From CAVVIH01 sp963748295 (GTDB lineage Bacteria; Acidobacteriota; Vicinamibacteria; Vicinamibacterales; 2-12-FULL-66-21), in NCBI GenBank assembly GCA_963748295.1, contig CAVVIH010000005.1, forward strand, positions 930,001-994,000: a DNA stretch of 64,000 bases. Reading direction: 5' to 3'. The notes below the pieces were generated by a model that had not been told where the DNA came from, searched no databases, and was given only the letters and a program-made list of their open reading frames with translations. Below are positions 10,055 through 18,208 of the stretch, piece by piece. The position numbers and the translations under genes were made by a program. Within the stretch, counting starts at the first letter, position 1. Each line of letters begins with the position of its first letter.

Positions 10055-10890
10055 GTGACCACCTCCACCCCGCGCACGCGCCGCTCGAGTATCGATATGG
10101 ACAGGACCACGAGACCAACCACGACGATGAGGCAGACCAGCCAGTGTGTGTCGTAGCGCGGCTTGACGCGGAAGATGACGTCGACGACCTGGGCCAGGTT
10201 GTCGCCGAGCGAGAGCCACGCCATCGAGGAGCTGCCGGTGATGGCGTACATCACGCCGTAGATCGCCTTCGTGAAGAACAGCAGGCCCGCATAGAGAATC
10301 GCGACGTAGCGCGAGCTTTTCGAGAGCGACGACAGCGCCAGCATCGCGAACGTCACGACGATGGCCTGGAGCAGCGCGCCGAGCGTAATGGCCGGAAACA
10401 GGAAGAGGTTGGCCTTGAGGAAGCTGAAGCTGCCGGCGAACGCCACCTGCAGCAACAGCAGCAGGATTCCCGGCAGGAACGTCACCAGCATGATGAACGT
10501 GAAGAGCACCATCGCCTTGCCGAAGATGTACTCGGAACGCATCAGCGGTTTCGACAGGTAGATCTGCAGCGCGTTCGCGCGGCGATCGTTGGCGATCAGC
10601 CCGGCCCCGACGTAGATCGTGATCAGGAAGACGAAGAACCCCTGCTGGTCGAGGAACTCGCGGAACGTTTCAGCGGTCGGCGCGAGAATCGCCATCTGCG
10701 GGAAGTTCGTGGAGAGATAAAGCTGCACGGCGCGCACGACGAACGGCAGCCACGCGAAGATCAGGAGGCCGAGAAACACCCGCTTCCGGATCATCGTCAT
10801 GATGCCGGCGACCGTAATCACGGTCCAGGCGCGGCCGGGGCTCGCTTTTCCTCCGCGGTAGCGGCGATAACTCTGATCGTGGATCGGCAT
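10051..10890 (-). CDS. ABC-2 type transporter permease
   Basis: A 279-residue membrane protein with about six spans. The region LQIYLSKPLMRSEYIFGK matches the conserved loop of ABC-2 permeases. It begins with a short charged cytoplasmic tail (QSYRRYRGGK) seen in many acidobacterial and deltaproteobacterial exporters. It is followed, with a 4-bp overlap, by an ATPase and preceded after 8 bp by another ATPase. The order ATPase-permease-ATPase-permease suggests two half-transporter pairs or one heteromeric exporter. Confidence 0.88.
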   Translation of the reverse strand: MPIHDQSYRRYRGGKASPGRAWTVITVAGIMTMIRKRVFLGLLIFAWLPFVVRAVQLYLSTNFPQMAILAPTAETFREFLDQQGFFVFLITIYVGAGLIANDRRANALQIYLSKPLMRSEYIFGKAMVLFTFIMLVTFLPGILLLLLQVAFAGSFSFLKANLFLFPAITLGALLQAIVVTFAMLALSSLSKSSRYVAILYAGLLFFTKAIYGVMYAITGSSSMAWLSLGDNLAQVVDVIFRVKPRYDTHWLVCLIVVVGLVVLSISILERRVRGVEVVT

Positions 10891-10898
10891 GGGATCGG

Positions 10899-11867
10899 CT
10901 ATTCCTCGCCAACCGCTTTCGCGAACACATCCTCGAGCGTCGGCACGCTCGGCCGAAGATGCCGGACCTGCACGCCGTGGCGCGCCGCGAGCGCGAAGAT
11001 GGTGCGCTGGTCCTTCTCCGCGGGCACGAAGACGCGCATGACGTCTTCGTCAGTCGAGTGGCACTCGAGCCCGTCGTGCCGCAGCACGTCGAGGAACGCC
11101 GGCAGGTCGCCCTTCACGCGCAGCTCGAAGACGCGTCCCGCGGGCCCCTTGAGCTCCGCGATCGGCCCCTGCGCGGCAACCTGTCCCTTGTCCATGACGA
11201 CAACGTGGTCGCAGGTGTACTCCACGTCCGGCAGCAGGTGCGACGAGAGGATCAGGTTCACGTTCTTGTTGTGCCCGAGGTCGCGTATCAGCTCGAGCAT
11301 CTCGTCGCGCCCCTTCGGGTCCATGCCGTTGGTCGGCTCGTCGAGGAACAGGAGGTCGGGGTCGTGGACCAGCGCCTGTGCGAGCTTGATGCGCTGCTTC
11401 ATGCCGGTCGAGTAGGTTTCGATGTTCCGGTAGCGCGCCTCGCCGAGGCCAACGTAATAGAGGACCTCGTGCGCGCGCTGCATCGAGTCGACCGGGGGAA
11501 GTCCGGCGAGCTGACCGCAGTAGGCCACGAACGACACCGCATTCATGCCCGGAATGTGCGCGTCGCTTTCCGGCATGTAGCCGATGCGCGCGCGGATCTC
11601 CATCGGCCGCTGCGCCACGTCGAGGCCGAGCACGGTCATGCGCCCCTGATCGGGCTTGACGAACCCGAGCAGCGCTTTCAGCATCGTGCTCTTGCCGGCG
11701 CCGTTCGGGCCGAGCAGGCCGACCGCGCCGGGCGCGAACCGCGCGCTCACGTTTTTGAGCGCCTGGTTCTTTCCGTAAATCACCGTCACGCCGTCGAGCT
11801 GCACGACGGCGGCGGCGCCTTCGGCCCGCTGCGGCTCCCTGGTAGCGATGACGTGACTGGTGTCCAA
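10899..11867 (-). CDS. ABC transporter ATP-binding protein
   Basis: A 322-residue ATPase and the first gene of the exporter operon. Walker A is GPNGAGKS, the signature is YSTGMKQR, Walker B is LLFLDEP and the switch His lies in SSHLL. An N-terminal tail of about 20 residues precedes the core, and a C-terminal domain of about 80 residues follows. It differs clearly in sequence from the ATPase at 9134, so it is not a recent duplicate. It pairs by position with the permease at 10051-10890. Confidence 0.93.
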   Translation of the reverse strand: MDTSHVIATREPQRAEGAAAVVQLDGVTVIYGKNQALKNVSARFAPGAVGLLGPNGAGKSTMLKALLGFVKPDQGRMTVLGLDVAQRPMEIRARIGYMPESDAHIPGMNAVSFVAYCGQLAGLPPVDSMQRAHEVLYYVGLGEARYRNIETYSTGMKQRIKLAQALVHDPDLLFLDEPTNGMDPKGRDEMLELIRDLGHNKNVNLILSSHLLPDVEYTCDHVVVMDKGQVAAQGPIAELKGPAGRVFELRVKGDLPAFLDVLRHDGLECHSTDEDVMRVFVPAEKDQRTIFALAARHGVQVRHLRPSVPTLEDVFAKAVGEE

Positions 11868-11877
11868 GTGTTTTGCT

Positions 11878-12483
11878 TTATACGGTTTTTTGAACGTTAA
11901 GGTTCAGCCGACTCACAGCGGTCCCGCGCAGGCCCAGCGCGTCCGCTTCGACGCGCATGAACGAGATCACATTGGCGATGTGCTGATCGAGCGGCAGCCC
12001 GATCTCCTCCGCGCCGCGGCGAAGATCGTCGCGGTTCACCGCGCGCGCAAACGCCTTGTCCTTCATCCGCTTGACGACCGAGGACGCCTCGAGATCGAGG
12101 ATGCTCTTCGACGGCCGCACCAGCGCCGCGGCGGTCACGAAGCCCGCCATCTCGTCGCACGCCCACAGCGCGTGCTCGAGCCTCGATTCGCGCGACACGC
12201 CCGAATACTCCGCGTGCGAGAGAATCGCGCGCGTGACCCACTCCGGGTAGCCCTGCTCCTTGAGAATCTCGACACCGCGGAACGGGTGATTCTCCTGGTC
12301 GGGCCAGCGCTCGTAGTCGAAATCGTGCAGCAGCGCGACGACTCCCCACTCCTCTTCGTTCTCGCCCCACAGCCGCGCGTAGCCGCGCACGGCGGCTTCG
12401 ACGGACAGCATGTGCTTGCGCAGGCTCTCGCTCTGTGTGTATTCCGTCATCAGCGCCAGCGCGCGGTCTCGCGTCAAATCCAT
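11878..12483 (-). CDS. HD domain hydrolase
   Basis: A 201-residue single HD domain protein. The metal ligands are visible as His24 in LRKHMLSVE, the HD pair in ALLHDFDYERWP, and a later His in SHAEYSG. This arrangement matches the uncharacterised HDIG-type phosphohydrolases often annotated as HAD/HD superfamily hydrolases. It has no membrane or sensor domain. It ends 10 bp before the ABC ATPase start and may share its message. The substrate is unknown; a nucleotide is a plausible guess given the salvage genes upstream. Confidence 0.82.
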   Translation of the reverse strand: MDLTRDRALALMTEYTQSESLRKHMLSVEAAVRGYARLWGENEEEWGVVALLHDFDYERWPDQENHPFRGVEILKEQGYPEWVTRAILSHAEYSGVSRESRLEHALWACDEMAGFVTAAALVRPSKSILDLEASSVVKRMKDKAFARAVNRDDLRRGAEEIGLPLDQHIANVISFMRVEADALGLRGTAVSRLNLNVQKTV

Positions 12484-12529
12484 GAGTGATTAGAGAATAG
12501 TAACTAGCGATTGATAATCATATGCGGGA

Positions 12530-12943
12530 TCAGGCGCCCATCACCTTGACCACCACCCGCTTGCGGCGGCGGCCGTCGAACTCGGCGTAGAACAGCTGCT
12601 CCCACGGCCCGAGATCGAGTTTTCCCGCCGTGATCGGCACGATGACCTGATGCCCCATCAGCGTGCGCTTGAGGTGCGCATCGGCGTTGTCTTCGCCGGT
12701 CTGGTGATGCCGGTACGGCAATCCTGCCGGCGCGAGCTTCTCGAGCCACTCCTGGAAGTCGGCGATCAGGCCGTCTTCCCAGTCGTTGACATAGACGGCG
12801 GCCGTGATGTGCATGGCGGAAACGAGCGCCATGCCTTCTTTCACGCCGCTCTTCTCGACGATCGCGCCGACTTCATCCGTGATGCGAATGAACTCCTGCC
12901 GCTTCTTCGTGTTGAACCAGAGGTAGTCGGTGAATACTTTCAT
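12530..12943 (-). CDS. yjbQ: YjbQ/UPF0047 family protein
   Basis: A 137-residue protein of the UPF0047 family, which is small, cytoplasmic and trimeric. The conserved blocks SAMHITAAVYVNDWEDG and HHQTGEDNADAHLKRTLMG, with their clustered His and Asp residues, and GPWEQLFYAEFDG are all present. E. coli YjbQ can replace thiamine-phosphate synthase weakly, but the physiological role is unsettled. The ATG at 12943 matches the normal family N-terminus. The gene is separated from tsaD by a 13-unit heptamer array. Confidence 0.9.
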   Translation of the reverse strand: MKVFTDYLWFNTKKRQEFIRITDEVGAIVEKSGVKEGMALVSAMHITAAVYVNDWEDGLIADFQEWLEKLAPAGLPYRHHQTGEDNADAHLKRTLMGHQVIVPITAGKLDLGPWEQLFYAEFDGRRRKRVVVKVMGA

Positions 12944-12949
12944 AGAGTC

Positions 12950-13040
12950 GGCGCTGGGGGCTCGGCGCTGGGCGTTTGGCACCAGGCGCTGGCCCTCGGC
13001 TGACAGCTGATAGCTGACAGCTGATAGCTGATAGCTGATA
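12950..13040. repeat. Heptamer array, 13 units (GGCGCTG to GCTGATA)
   Basis: Thirteen consecutive 7-bp units in perfect register: GGCGCTG-type units first, then GCTGACA/GCTGATA units. It fills the space between the tsaD stop (13043) and the yjbQ start (12943). No inverted arm is present, although GCTGATAGC-type units allow local pairing. Confidence 0.92.
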
Positions 13041-13042
13041 GC

Positions 13043-14164
13043 CTACAAACGTAAGGAAGCCTCCGCATTGAAATCCAGCGATCCGCGTCCGCTCGCCCGA
13101 AGCCGCCGAAACCCCGCGGCCCCGATCATCGCGGCGTTGTCGGTCGACAACGCGAGCGGCGGCACGAACACCGGAATCCCCGCCTTCACCGCACGCGCCT
13201 CGGCCTCGCTGCGCAGACGGCTGTTCGCCGACACGCCGCCGGCGATGCCGACGCTGCGCGCGCCGAGCCAGCGCGCGGCTTCGAACGTGCGATCCAGCAG
13301 GCTCTCGACGACCACGCGCTGAAAGCTCGCGCAGATGTCGGCAATCTCCTGGCGATCGAGCGCGGCGCCGGCGCCGTCGGCGGAGGCGGCCGGCCCTTCC
13401 GCCGGCTTGCCGGTGCGCTCCCGCACCAGGCGCAGCACGGCGGTCTTCAGTCCGCTGAAGCTGAAGTCCGTGCGCCTCGCGACGTCCGGTGGCAGCAGTC
13501 CCGCCGCGGTCGCGCGGGGATCGTTGCGATCCGCGTGGGTCAGCCTCGCCGCGGGAAAGTCCCAGGCGCGCTCGTTTCCTTCGCGCGCGAGGCGATCCAC
13601 GACCGGTCCCCCCGGATACCCGAGGCCGAGCAGCTTCGCCACCTTGTCGTACGCCTCACCCGCTGCATCGTCGCGCGTCCTGCCTATCAGCTGGTAATTG
13701 CCCGGCTCTGACACGAGATACAGGCTGGTGTGCCCTCCCGAGACAACCAGGATGGCGGCGGGCAGCGGCAGCTCGCCGTGCGCGAGCACCAGCGATTCGA
13801 TGTGGCCGGCGAGATGATGGACGGGAACGATCGGAAGGCCGCGCGCCCACGCGAGCGCCTTCGCATAAGACACGCCGACGAGCAGCGAGCCGACCAAGCC
13901 TGGCCCCTGCGTCACCGCAACCGCTTCGATGTCGTCCATCGTCGCGGCCGCCGCCGCGAGCGCTTCTTCGACGACGCCGCAGATGTCGCGGACGTGCTGC
14001 CGGGATGCCAGCTCCGGCACGACGCCGCCCCACTCGCGGTGGATCGCGGTCTGCGACGCGACGACGTTCGAGCGGATCAGCCAGGGGCGTTCAGCGTCGC
14101 CGGTTTCCGCGACGATCGCCGCCGCGGTCTCGTCGCACGACGTCTCGATGGCGAGCAGGTTCAG
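13043..14164 (-). CDS. tsaD: tRNA N6-adenosine threonylcarbamoyltransferase TsaD
   Basis: A 373-residue protein that installs threonylcarbamoyl on A37 of ANN-reading tRNAs together with TsaB, TsaC and TsaE. The N-terminus LLAIETSCDET, the block WGGVVPELASRQH, the metal site HHLAGH and GGVSANSRLR are all diagnostic. The only start that gives the family N-terminus is a CTG at 14164, overlapping the mtnA stop as CTGA. No ATG, GTG or TTG lies close in frame, so this is either a rare CTG start or a base error for ATG. The partners are not in this window. Confidence 0.93.
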   Translation of the reverse strand: MNLLAIETSCDETAAAIVAETGDAERPWLIRSNVVASQTAIHREWGGVVPELASRQHVRDICGVVEEALAAAAATMDDIEAVAVTQGPGLVGSLLVGVSYAKALAWARGLPIVPVHHLAGHIESLVLAHGELPLPAAILVVSGGHTSLYLVSEPGNYQLIGRTRDDAAGEAYDKVAKLLGLGYPGGPVVDRLAREGNERAWDFPAARLTHADRNDPRATAAGLLPPDVARRTDFSFSGLKTAVLRLVRERTGKPAEGPAASADGAGAALDRQEIADICASFQRVVVESLLDRTFEAARWLGARSVGIAGGVSANSRLRSEAEARAVKAGIPVFVPPLALSTDNAAMIGAAGFRRLRASGRGSLDFNAEASLRL

Positions 14165-15210
14165 AGCGACGCCTCGAACGCGCGCCGCAGCCCGTCGGCG
14201 AACGGCGGACGCACTATGCCCTTCTCGGTGATGATGCCGGCGATATAACGGTGCGGCGTCACGTCGAATGCGGGATTCCGGATGTGTGCGCCTTCCGGCG
14301 TGAGCCGCGACGAGCCGATGTGCGTGATCTCGCGGCCATCGCGCTCCTCGATCGGGATCTGATCGCCGTCCGGCGTCAACAGGTCGATCGTCGACAGCGG
14401 CGCCGCGACGTAAAACGGGACTTTGTGCTCGTGCGCGAGCACCGCCACGGTGTAGGTGCCGATCTTGTTCGCGGTGTCGCCGTTTGCCGCGATGCGGTCG
14501 GCGCCGACGACCACGAGATCCACCTCGCCCGCGCGCATGAGCGGGCCGGCCATGCTCTCGGTGATGACCGTCGTGTTGATGCCCTCGCGCACCAGTTCCC
14601 ATGCCGTGAGGCGGGCGCCCTGCAGGAACGGACGCGTCTCGTCGGCGAAGACGGCAATCTTCTTTCCCTGTTCGACCGCGGCGCGGATCACGCCGAGCGC
14701 GGACCCGTAGCCAGCGGTCGCGAGCGCCCCGGCGTTGCAATGCGTCAGCACGCGGGCGCCGTCCGGCACCACGTGCGCCCCGAAGCTGCCCATCGCCCGG
14801 CAGTTGGCGACGTCCTCGTCGTGGATCGCTCGCGCTTCGCGCTCGAGGCGCGCCGCCAGCTCGCCGGGCGACTCACCCGCCTGGGCGCCGTCCGCGAACG
14901 CCTTCTTCATCCGATCGATCGCCCAGAAGAGGTTGACCGCCGTCGGCCTGGTCGCGGCCATCATGTCGCACGTCTTCTGGAAATCGACCGCGAACTGCTT
15001 GGTGCCCGTTGCCGTGCTCCGCCGCGCGGCGAGCGCAATGCCCATCGCCGCGGCGACGCCGATGGCCGGGGCGCCGCGAATCACCATCGTGCGGATGGAA
15101 CGCGCGACTTCCTGCGCGGTGCGACAGCGGACGTAGACTTCCTGTCCTGGCAGTTTGCGCTGATCGACCATCACGATCATGTCGTCCTGCCAATCGATTG
15201 TGGGGAGCAT
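14161..15210 (-). CDS. mtnA: S-methyl-5-thioribose-1-phosphate isomerase
   Basis: A 349-residue enzyme of the methionine salvage pathway that isomerises methylthioribose-1-phosphate to methylthioribulose-1-phosphate. The phosphate-binding RGAPAIG block, the catalytic Cys in THCNAGALATAG and the catalytic Asp in VGADRIAANGDTANKIG are present. In this setting it can act downstream of the purine nucleoside phosphorylase encoded three kb away. Its TGA overlaps the presumed tsaD start. A heptamer hairpin lies just upstream of its ATG. Confidence 0.96.
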   Translation of the reverse strand: MLPTIDWQDDMIVMVDQRKLPGQEVYVRCRTAQEVARSIRTMVIRGAPAIGVAAAMGIALAARRSTATGTKQFAVDFQKTCDMMAATRPTAVNLFWAIDRMKKAFADGAQAGESPGELAARLEREARAIHDEDVANCRAMGSFGAHVVPDGARVLTHCNAGALATAGYGSALGVIRAAVEQGKKIAVFADETRPFLQGARLTAWELVREGINTTVITESMAGPLMRAGEVDLVVVGADRIAANGDTANKIGTYTVAVLAHEHKVPFYVAAPLSTIDLLTPDGDQIPIEERDGREITHIGSSRLTPEGAHIRNPAFDVTPHRYIAGIITEKGIVRPPFADGLRRAFEASL

Positions 15211-15223
15211 CTATGACTCTTTC

Positions 15224-15320
15224 AGGGGCCGGGGGCCAGGGACCAGGGGCCGGAAGAGCTTCTGAGCATCTGGCTGACTTGAAGGCCCTTCCGACCCCCG
15301 GTCCCTGGTCCCCGGTCCCG
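15224..15320. repeat. Heptamer array, inverted (AGGGGCC / GGTCCCC family)
   Basis: The left arm at 15224-15251 is four 7-bp units (AGGGGCC, GGGGGCC, AGGGACC, AGGGGCC). The right arm at 15293-15320 is four complementary units (GACCCCC, GGTCCCT, GGTCCCC, GGTCCCG). The arms can pair over about 28 bp around a 40-nt loop. It lies between the cytidine deaminase stop and the mtnA start. Confidence 0.9.
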
Positions 15321-15329
15321 GCAAATTTT

Positions 15330-15760
15330 CTATTTTAACAGCCGATTGTCGAACGGCATCGGCAGCAGCGCCGAGAGACGGTACTTCCCGGTGATGCCGT
15401 GCAGGTTCGCCAGGATGATCTCGATGTCGCCGCAGTACTCCCACAAGAGCTGACGGCAGGGTCCGCACGGCGGAGTCGGCTCGTCGGTGTCGGCGATCAC
15501 CGCGATGCGCGTGAAGATTTCATGGCCGTCCGACAGCGCCTTCACGAGCGCGACGCGCTCGGCGCAAAGCGTGAGCCCGTAAGTCGCGTTCTCGATGTTG
15601 CAGCCGGTGATCGCGAAGCCCTCGACCGTCTCGAGCGCGGCGCCGACCTTGAAGCCGGAGGTACTGCGCGTGCGCGTGCGTGCGCGCCTCGGTGGCGGCG
15701 GCGACGAGATCCTCCTCGCGGCCGACGGCGATCGTCGGCGCGGCCTCGACCGAAACCGGC
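15330..15760 (-). CDS. cdd: Cytidine deaminase (one frameshift)
   Basis: The enzyme converts cytidine and deoxycytidine to uridine forms in pyrimidine salvage. The zinc ligands are visible in LCAERVAL (CAE) and PCGPCRQ, and the substrate loop is GCNIENATYG. The N-terminal helix EEDLVAAATEARTHAHAQY lies in another frame. Removing one C near 15661 joins it to SGFKVGAALE, giving a normal core of about 130 residues. No clear start codon precedes the helix, so the upstream limit is approximate. A charged ERR/DRR-rich stretch lies before it and may be an N-terminal extension. The gene lies between pnp and mtnA. Confidence 0.82.
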
Positions 15761-15944
15761 TGCCACGCCGCGTCGTCGCGCCGATCCTTGCCCGAGCGCC
15801 GCTCGCCCTTGCGCTTCTCCGCGGGATTGAACCGCGTCTCCGATTCGCGCCGCCGCGCGCACCCGCTTCCGCCGGTCGTGCTGACGCCGCTCCGTCGATG
15901 CTCTCCGTTCGACGTCCGGCCACTTGCCGCCGCGATCGTTACGA

Positions 15945-16763
15945 TCAGAGCTGCCCAATGATCCCCTCCAGCAACGCGCCAAAGCTCGCCCGCACGCGCC
16001 GGGCCACCTCCATCACCTCGTCGTGCACGAGCGGCTGCGGCAGCACGCCGGCGGCGGCGTTCGTGATGCACGAGATGCCGAGCACCTCCATGCCCATGTG
16101 CCGGGCGACGATCGCTTCCGGCGCGGTCGACATGCCGACCGCGTCGGCGCCGATTGTCCTCAGATAGCGGATCTCGGCCGGCGTCTCGTAGCTCGGCCCG
16201 TGAAGCGCCACGTAAACGCCGTGAGCGAGCGTCAGGCCGATCTCCCCGGCCGCGCGGTCCGCCAGCCCGCGCAGCCGGCTCGAATAGACCTCGGACATGT
16301 CGGGAAAGCGCGGCCCGAACCGCTCCTCGTTGGGCCCGACGAGTGGATTCGTCCCCATCAGGTTGATGTGATCGTCCATCACCATCAACGTGCCCGGCTT
16401 GAAGTCCAGATTGATGCCGCCTGCCGCGTTCGTCAGGATCAACCGCCGGATGCCCATCGTCGCGAGCACGCGCGTGGCGAACGTCACCGTTGCCATGTCG
16501 TGCCCTTCGTAGAAATGCACGCGGCCGCCAAGCGCCGCCACCGTTCGTCCGCTCAGCGTGCCGACCGTCAGCGTGCCGGCATGGCCGACCACCGCGGTGG
16601 CCGGCCAGTTGGGAATGGCGGCGTACGGAATCGCGGTGGCGTCGGCCAGCTGCGACGCGAAATCGCCGAGGCCCGATCCGAGGACGATGGCGACGTCGGG
16701 GACCGTGCGCACCCGTTCGCGAAGCGCCGCCGCGGTTTGTTGTACCCGTTCGAAGTAGCTCAT
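15945..16763 (-). CDS. punA: Purine nucleoside phosphorylase, trimeric type
   Basis: A 272-residue phosphorylase that splits inosine and guanosine (and deoxy forms) to base and ribose-1-phosphate. Family blocks are LGSGLGDFA (phosphate loop), GRVHFYEGHD, TNAAGGIN, LHGPSYETPAEIR and MSTAPEAIVARHMGMEVLGIS. The Asn in SCITNAAAG favours purine nucleoside phosphorylase over methylthioadenosine phosphorylase. Neighbours (NupC transporter, pyrimidine phosphorylase, cytidine deaminase) support a nucleoside salvage role. Confidence 0.94.
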   Translation of the reverse strand: MSYFERVQQTAAALRERVRTVPDVAIVLGSGLGDFASQLADATAIPYAAIPNWPATAVVGHAGTLTVGTLSGRTVAALGGRVHFYEGHDMATVTFATRVLATMGIRRLILTNAAGGINLDFKPGTLMVMDDHINLMGTNPLVGPNEERFGPRFPDMSEVYSSRLRGLADRAAGEIGLTLAHGVYVALHGPSYETPAEIRYLRTIGADAVGMSTAPEAIVARHMGMEVLGISCITNAAAGVLPQPLVHDEVMEVARRVRASFGALLEGIIGQL

Positions 16764-16793
16764 TCAAGATCCGTGATCATGCTTGCCCCCGGG

Positions 16794-16830
16794 CCCCGAG
16801 CTCCCGAGGCCCGAGTCCCGAGCTCCCGAG
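16794..16830. repeat. Short heptamer array (CCCGAG family)
   Basis: Five units of 7 or 8 bp (CCCCGAG, CTCCCGAG, GCCCGAG, TCCCGAG, CTCCCGAG) lie between the transporter stop at 16832 and the pnp start at 16763. The internal GAGCTC and CCCGGG palindromes allow folding. Confidence 0.8.
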
Positions 16831-16831
16831 T

Positions 16832-18208
16832 TCATAGCAGGAATCCGGCAATCGTCGCGGTGATGAAGTTGGCGAGCGTGCCTGCCAGCATCGCGCGCAG
16901 GCCGAGCCGCGCCAGGTCGTGCCGCCTGGTCGGCGCGAGCGCGCCGATCCCGCCGATCTGAATGCCGATCGAGCTGAAGTTCGCGAAGCCGCAGAGCGCG
17001 AAGGTGGCGATCGTGAACGATCGCGGATCGAGCTGGCTCTTGAGCGCGCCGAGCTGCGAGTAGGCGACGAACTCGTTGAGCGCCATGCGGGTGCCGAGCA
17101 GGTTGCCGATGGTCGGCGCGTCCCGCCACGGCACGCCCATGCTCCAGGCCACCGGCGCGAAGACCCAGCCGAAGATCGTCGGCAGGCTGAGGCCGACGAG
17201 CCCCAGCATGGCATTGACGAGCGCGATCAGCGCGAGGAACGAGATCAGCATCGCGCCGACGTTGAGCGCGAGCATCAGCCCTTCGCTGGTGCCGCGCCCC
17301 GCCGCATCGATCACGTTGACGTCCGTCCGCTCGACCTCGAGCCGCACGGTCCCCATCGTCTCCGGCACCTGGGTCTCGGGGACGAAGATCTTCGCCATCA
17401 TCAGCGTGCCGGGCGCCGTCATGATGACGGCCGTCAGCAGATGCTTGGCATCGATGCCGAAGAGGATGTAGGCGGCCATGATGCCGCCGGAGATATGGGC
17501 CATGCCGGCGGTCATCACCGTCATCAGCTCGGACTCGGTCATGCGCGGCAGGTAGGGTCTGATCGTCAGCGGCGCCTCGGTCTGCCCCATGAAGATGCTG
17601 GCGGCGACGTTCAGCGACTCGGCGCCGGACGCGCGCATCACCCGCCGCATCATCACCGCGAACAGGCGGACGACGATCTGCATCACCCCGAAGTAATAAA
17701 GGATGGCGAACAGCGCGGCGATGAAGATGATCGTCGGCAGCACCTGGAAGGCGAAGATGACGCCATAGCGCGCGCCGTCGGGACCGAGCACCTTCGTCAT
17801 GATCTCCGGCCACACCACTCTGTCGCCGAGCGGACCGAAAACGAAGCTCGATCCGACGAACGCGAAGCCGAGCAGATGGTTGATGGCGGTGCCGAAGGCC
17901 TGGAACACGCGCTGGCCGACGGCCGTCTTCAGCACGATCAACGCGAAGAGGACCTGCAGCGCGAGGCCCCACGCGACCGTGCGGGTGTCAATCGCCCGGC
18001 GGTTCGTCGACAGCGCGTATGCGATGGCGAGGATGACGATGAGCCCGACGAGCGGCTGCAGCGCCGAGACCTTCGTCGCCTGCGCGGCCAGCGCCAGGAC
18101 CGCACCGGCGGCCAGCGCCGTGCCGAGGACCATGGCGTCACGCCTGTCGTATGGCTGCCGTGCGGGCCGCTCGAGATGGGGCTCGGTCGGTGCAGTCGTC
18201 ATCATCAC
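16832..18208 (-). CDS. nupC: Concentrative nucleoside transporter (NupC/CNT family)
   Basis: An inner-membrane cation-coupled nucleoside importer of about 456 residues. The CNT core is clear: FMGQTEAPL, MTAGMAHISGGIMAAY, a NEFVAYSQL block and CGFANFSSIGIQIGG. The Gln/Glu pair in GQTEAPL and the Asn/Glu pair in NEF bind nucleoside and cation in characterised homologues. The start is one of GTG 18208, ATG 18205 or ATG 18202; GGCGAGG just upstream fits 18202 or 18205 best. It overlaps the end of the pyrimidine phosphorylase gene, so uptake and phosphorolysis are coupled. Confidence 0.94.
   Translation of the reverse strand: MMMTTAPTEPHLERPARQPYDRRDAMVLGTALAAGAVLALAAQATKVSALQPLVGLIVILAIAYALSTNRRAIDTRTVAWGLALQVLFALIVLKTAVGQRVFQAFGTAINHLLGFAFVGSSFVFGPLGDRVVWPEIMTKVLGPDGARYGVIFAFQVLPTIIFIAALFAILYYFGVMQIVVRLFAVMMRRVMRASGAESLNVAASIFMGQTEAPLTIRPYLPRMTESELMTVMTAGMAHISGGIMAAYILFGIDAKHLLTAVIMTAPGTLMMAKIFVPETQVPETMGTVRLEVERTDVNVIDAAGRGTSEGLMLALNVGAMLISFLALIALVNAMLGLVGLSLPTIFGWVFAPVAWSMGVPWRDAPTIGNLLGTRMALNEFVAYSQLGALKSQLDPRSFTIATFALCGFANFSSIGIQIGGIGALAPTRRHDLARLGLRAMLAGTLANFITATIAGFLL

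Noticed and set aside
12950..13040. Heptamer arrays considered as CRISPR or direct-repeat arrays.
   Set aside because: Units are 7 bp with no spacers and no cas genes are nearby.
15330..15923. A single 197-codon frame starting at a GTG that would include cytidine deaminase without a frameshift.
   Set aside because: Its first 90 residues are Arg/Ser/Pro-rich noise, while the conserved deaminase helix lies in the adjacent frame.
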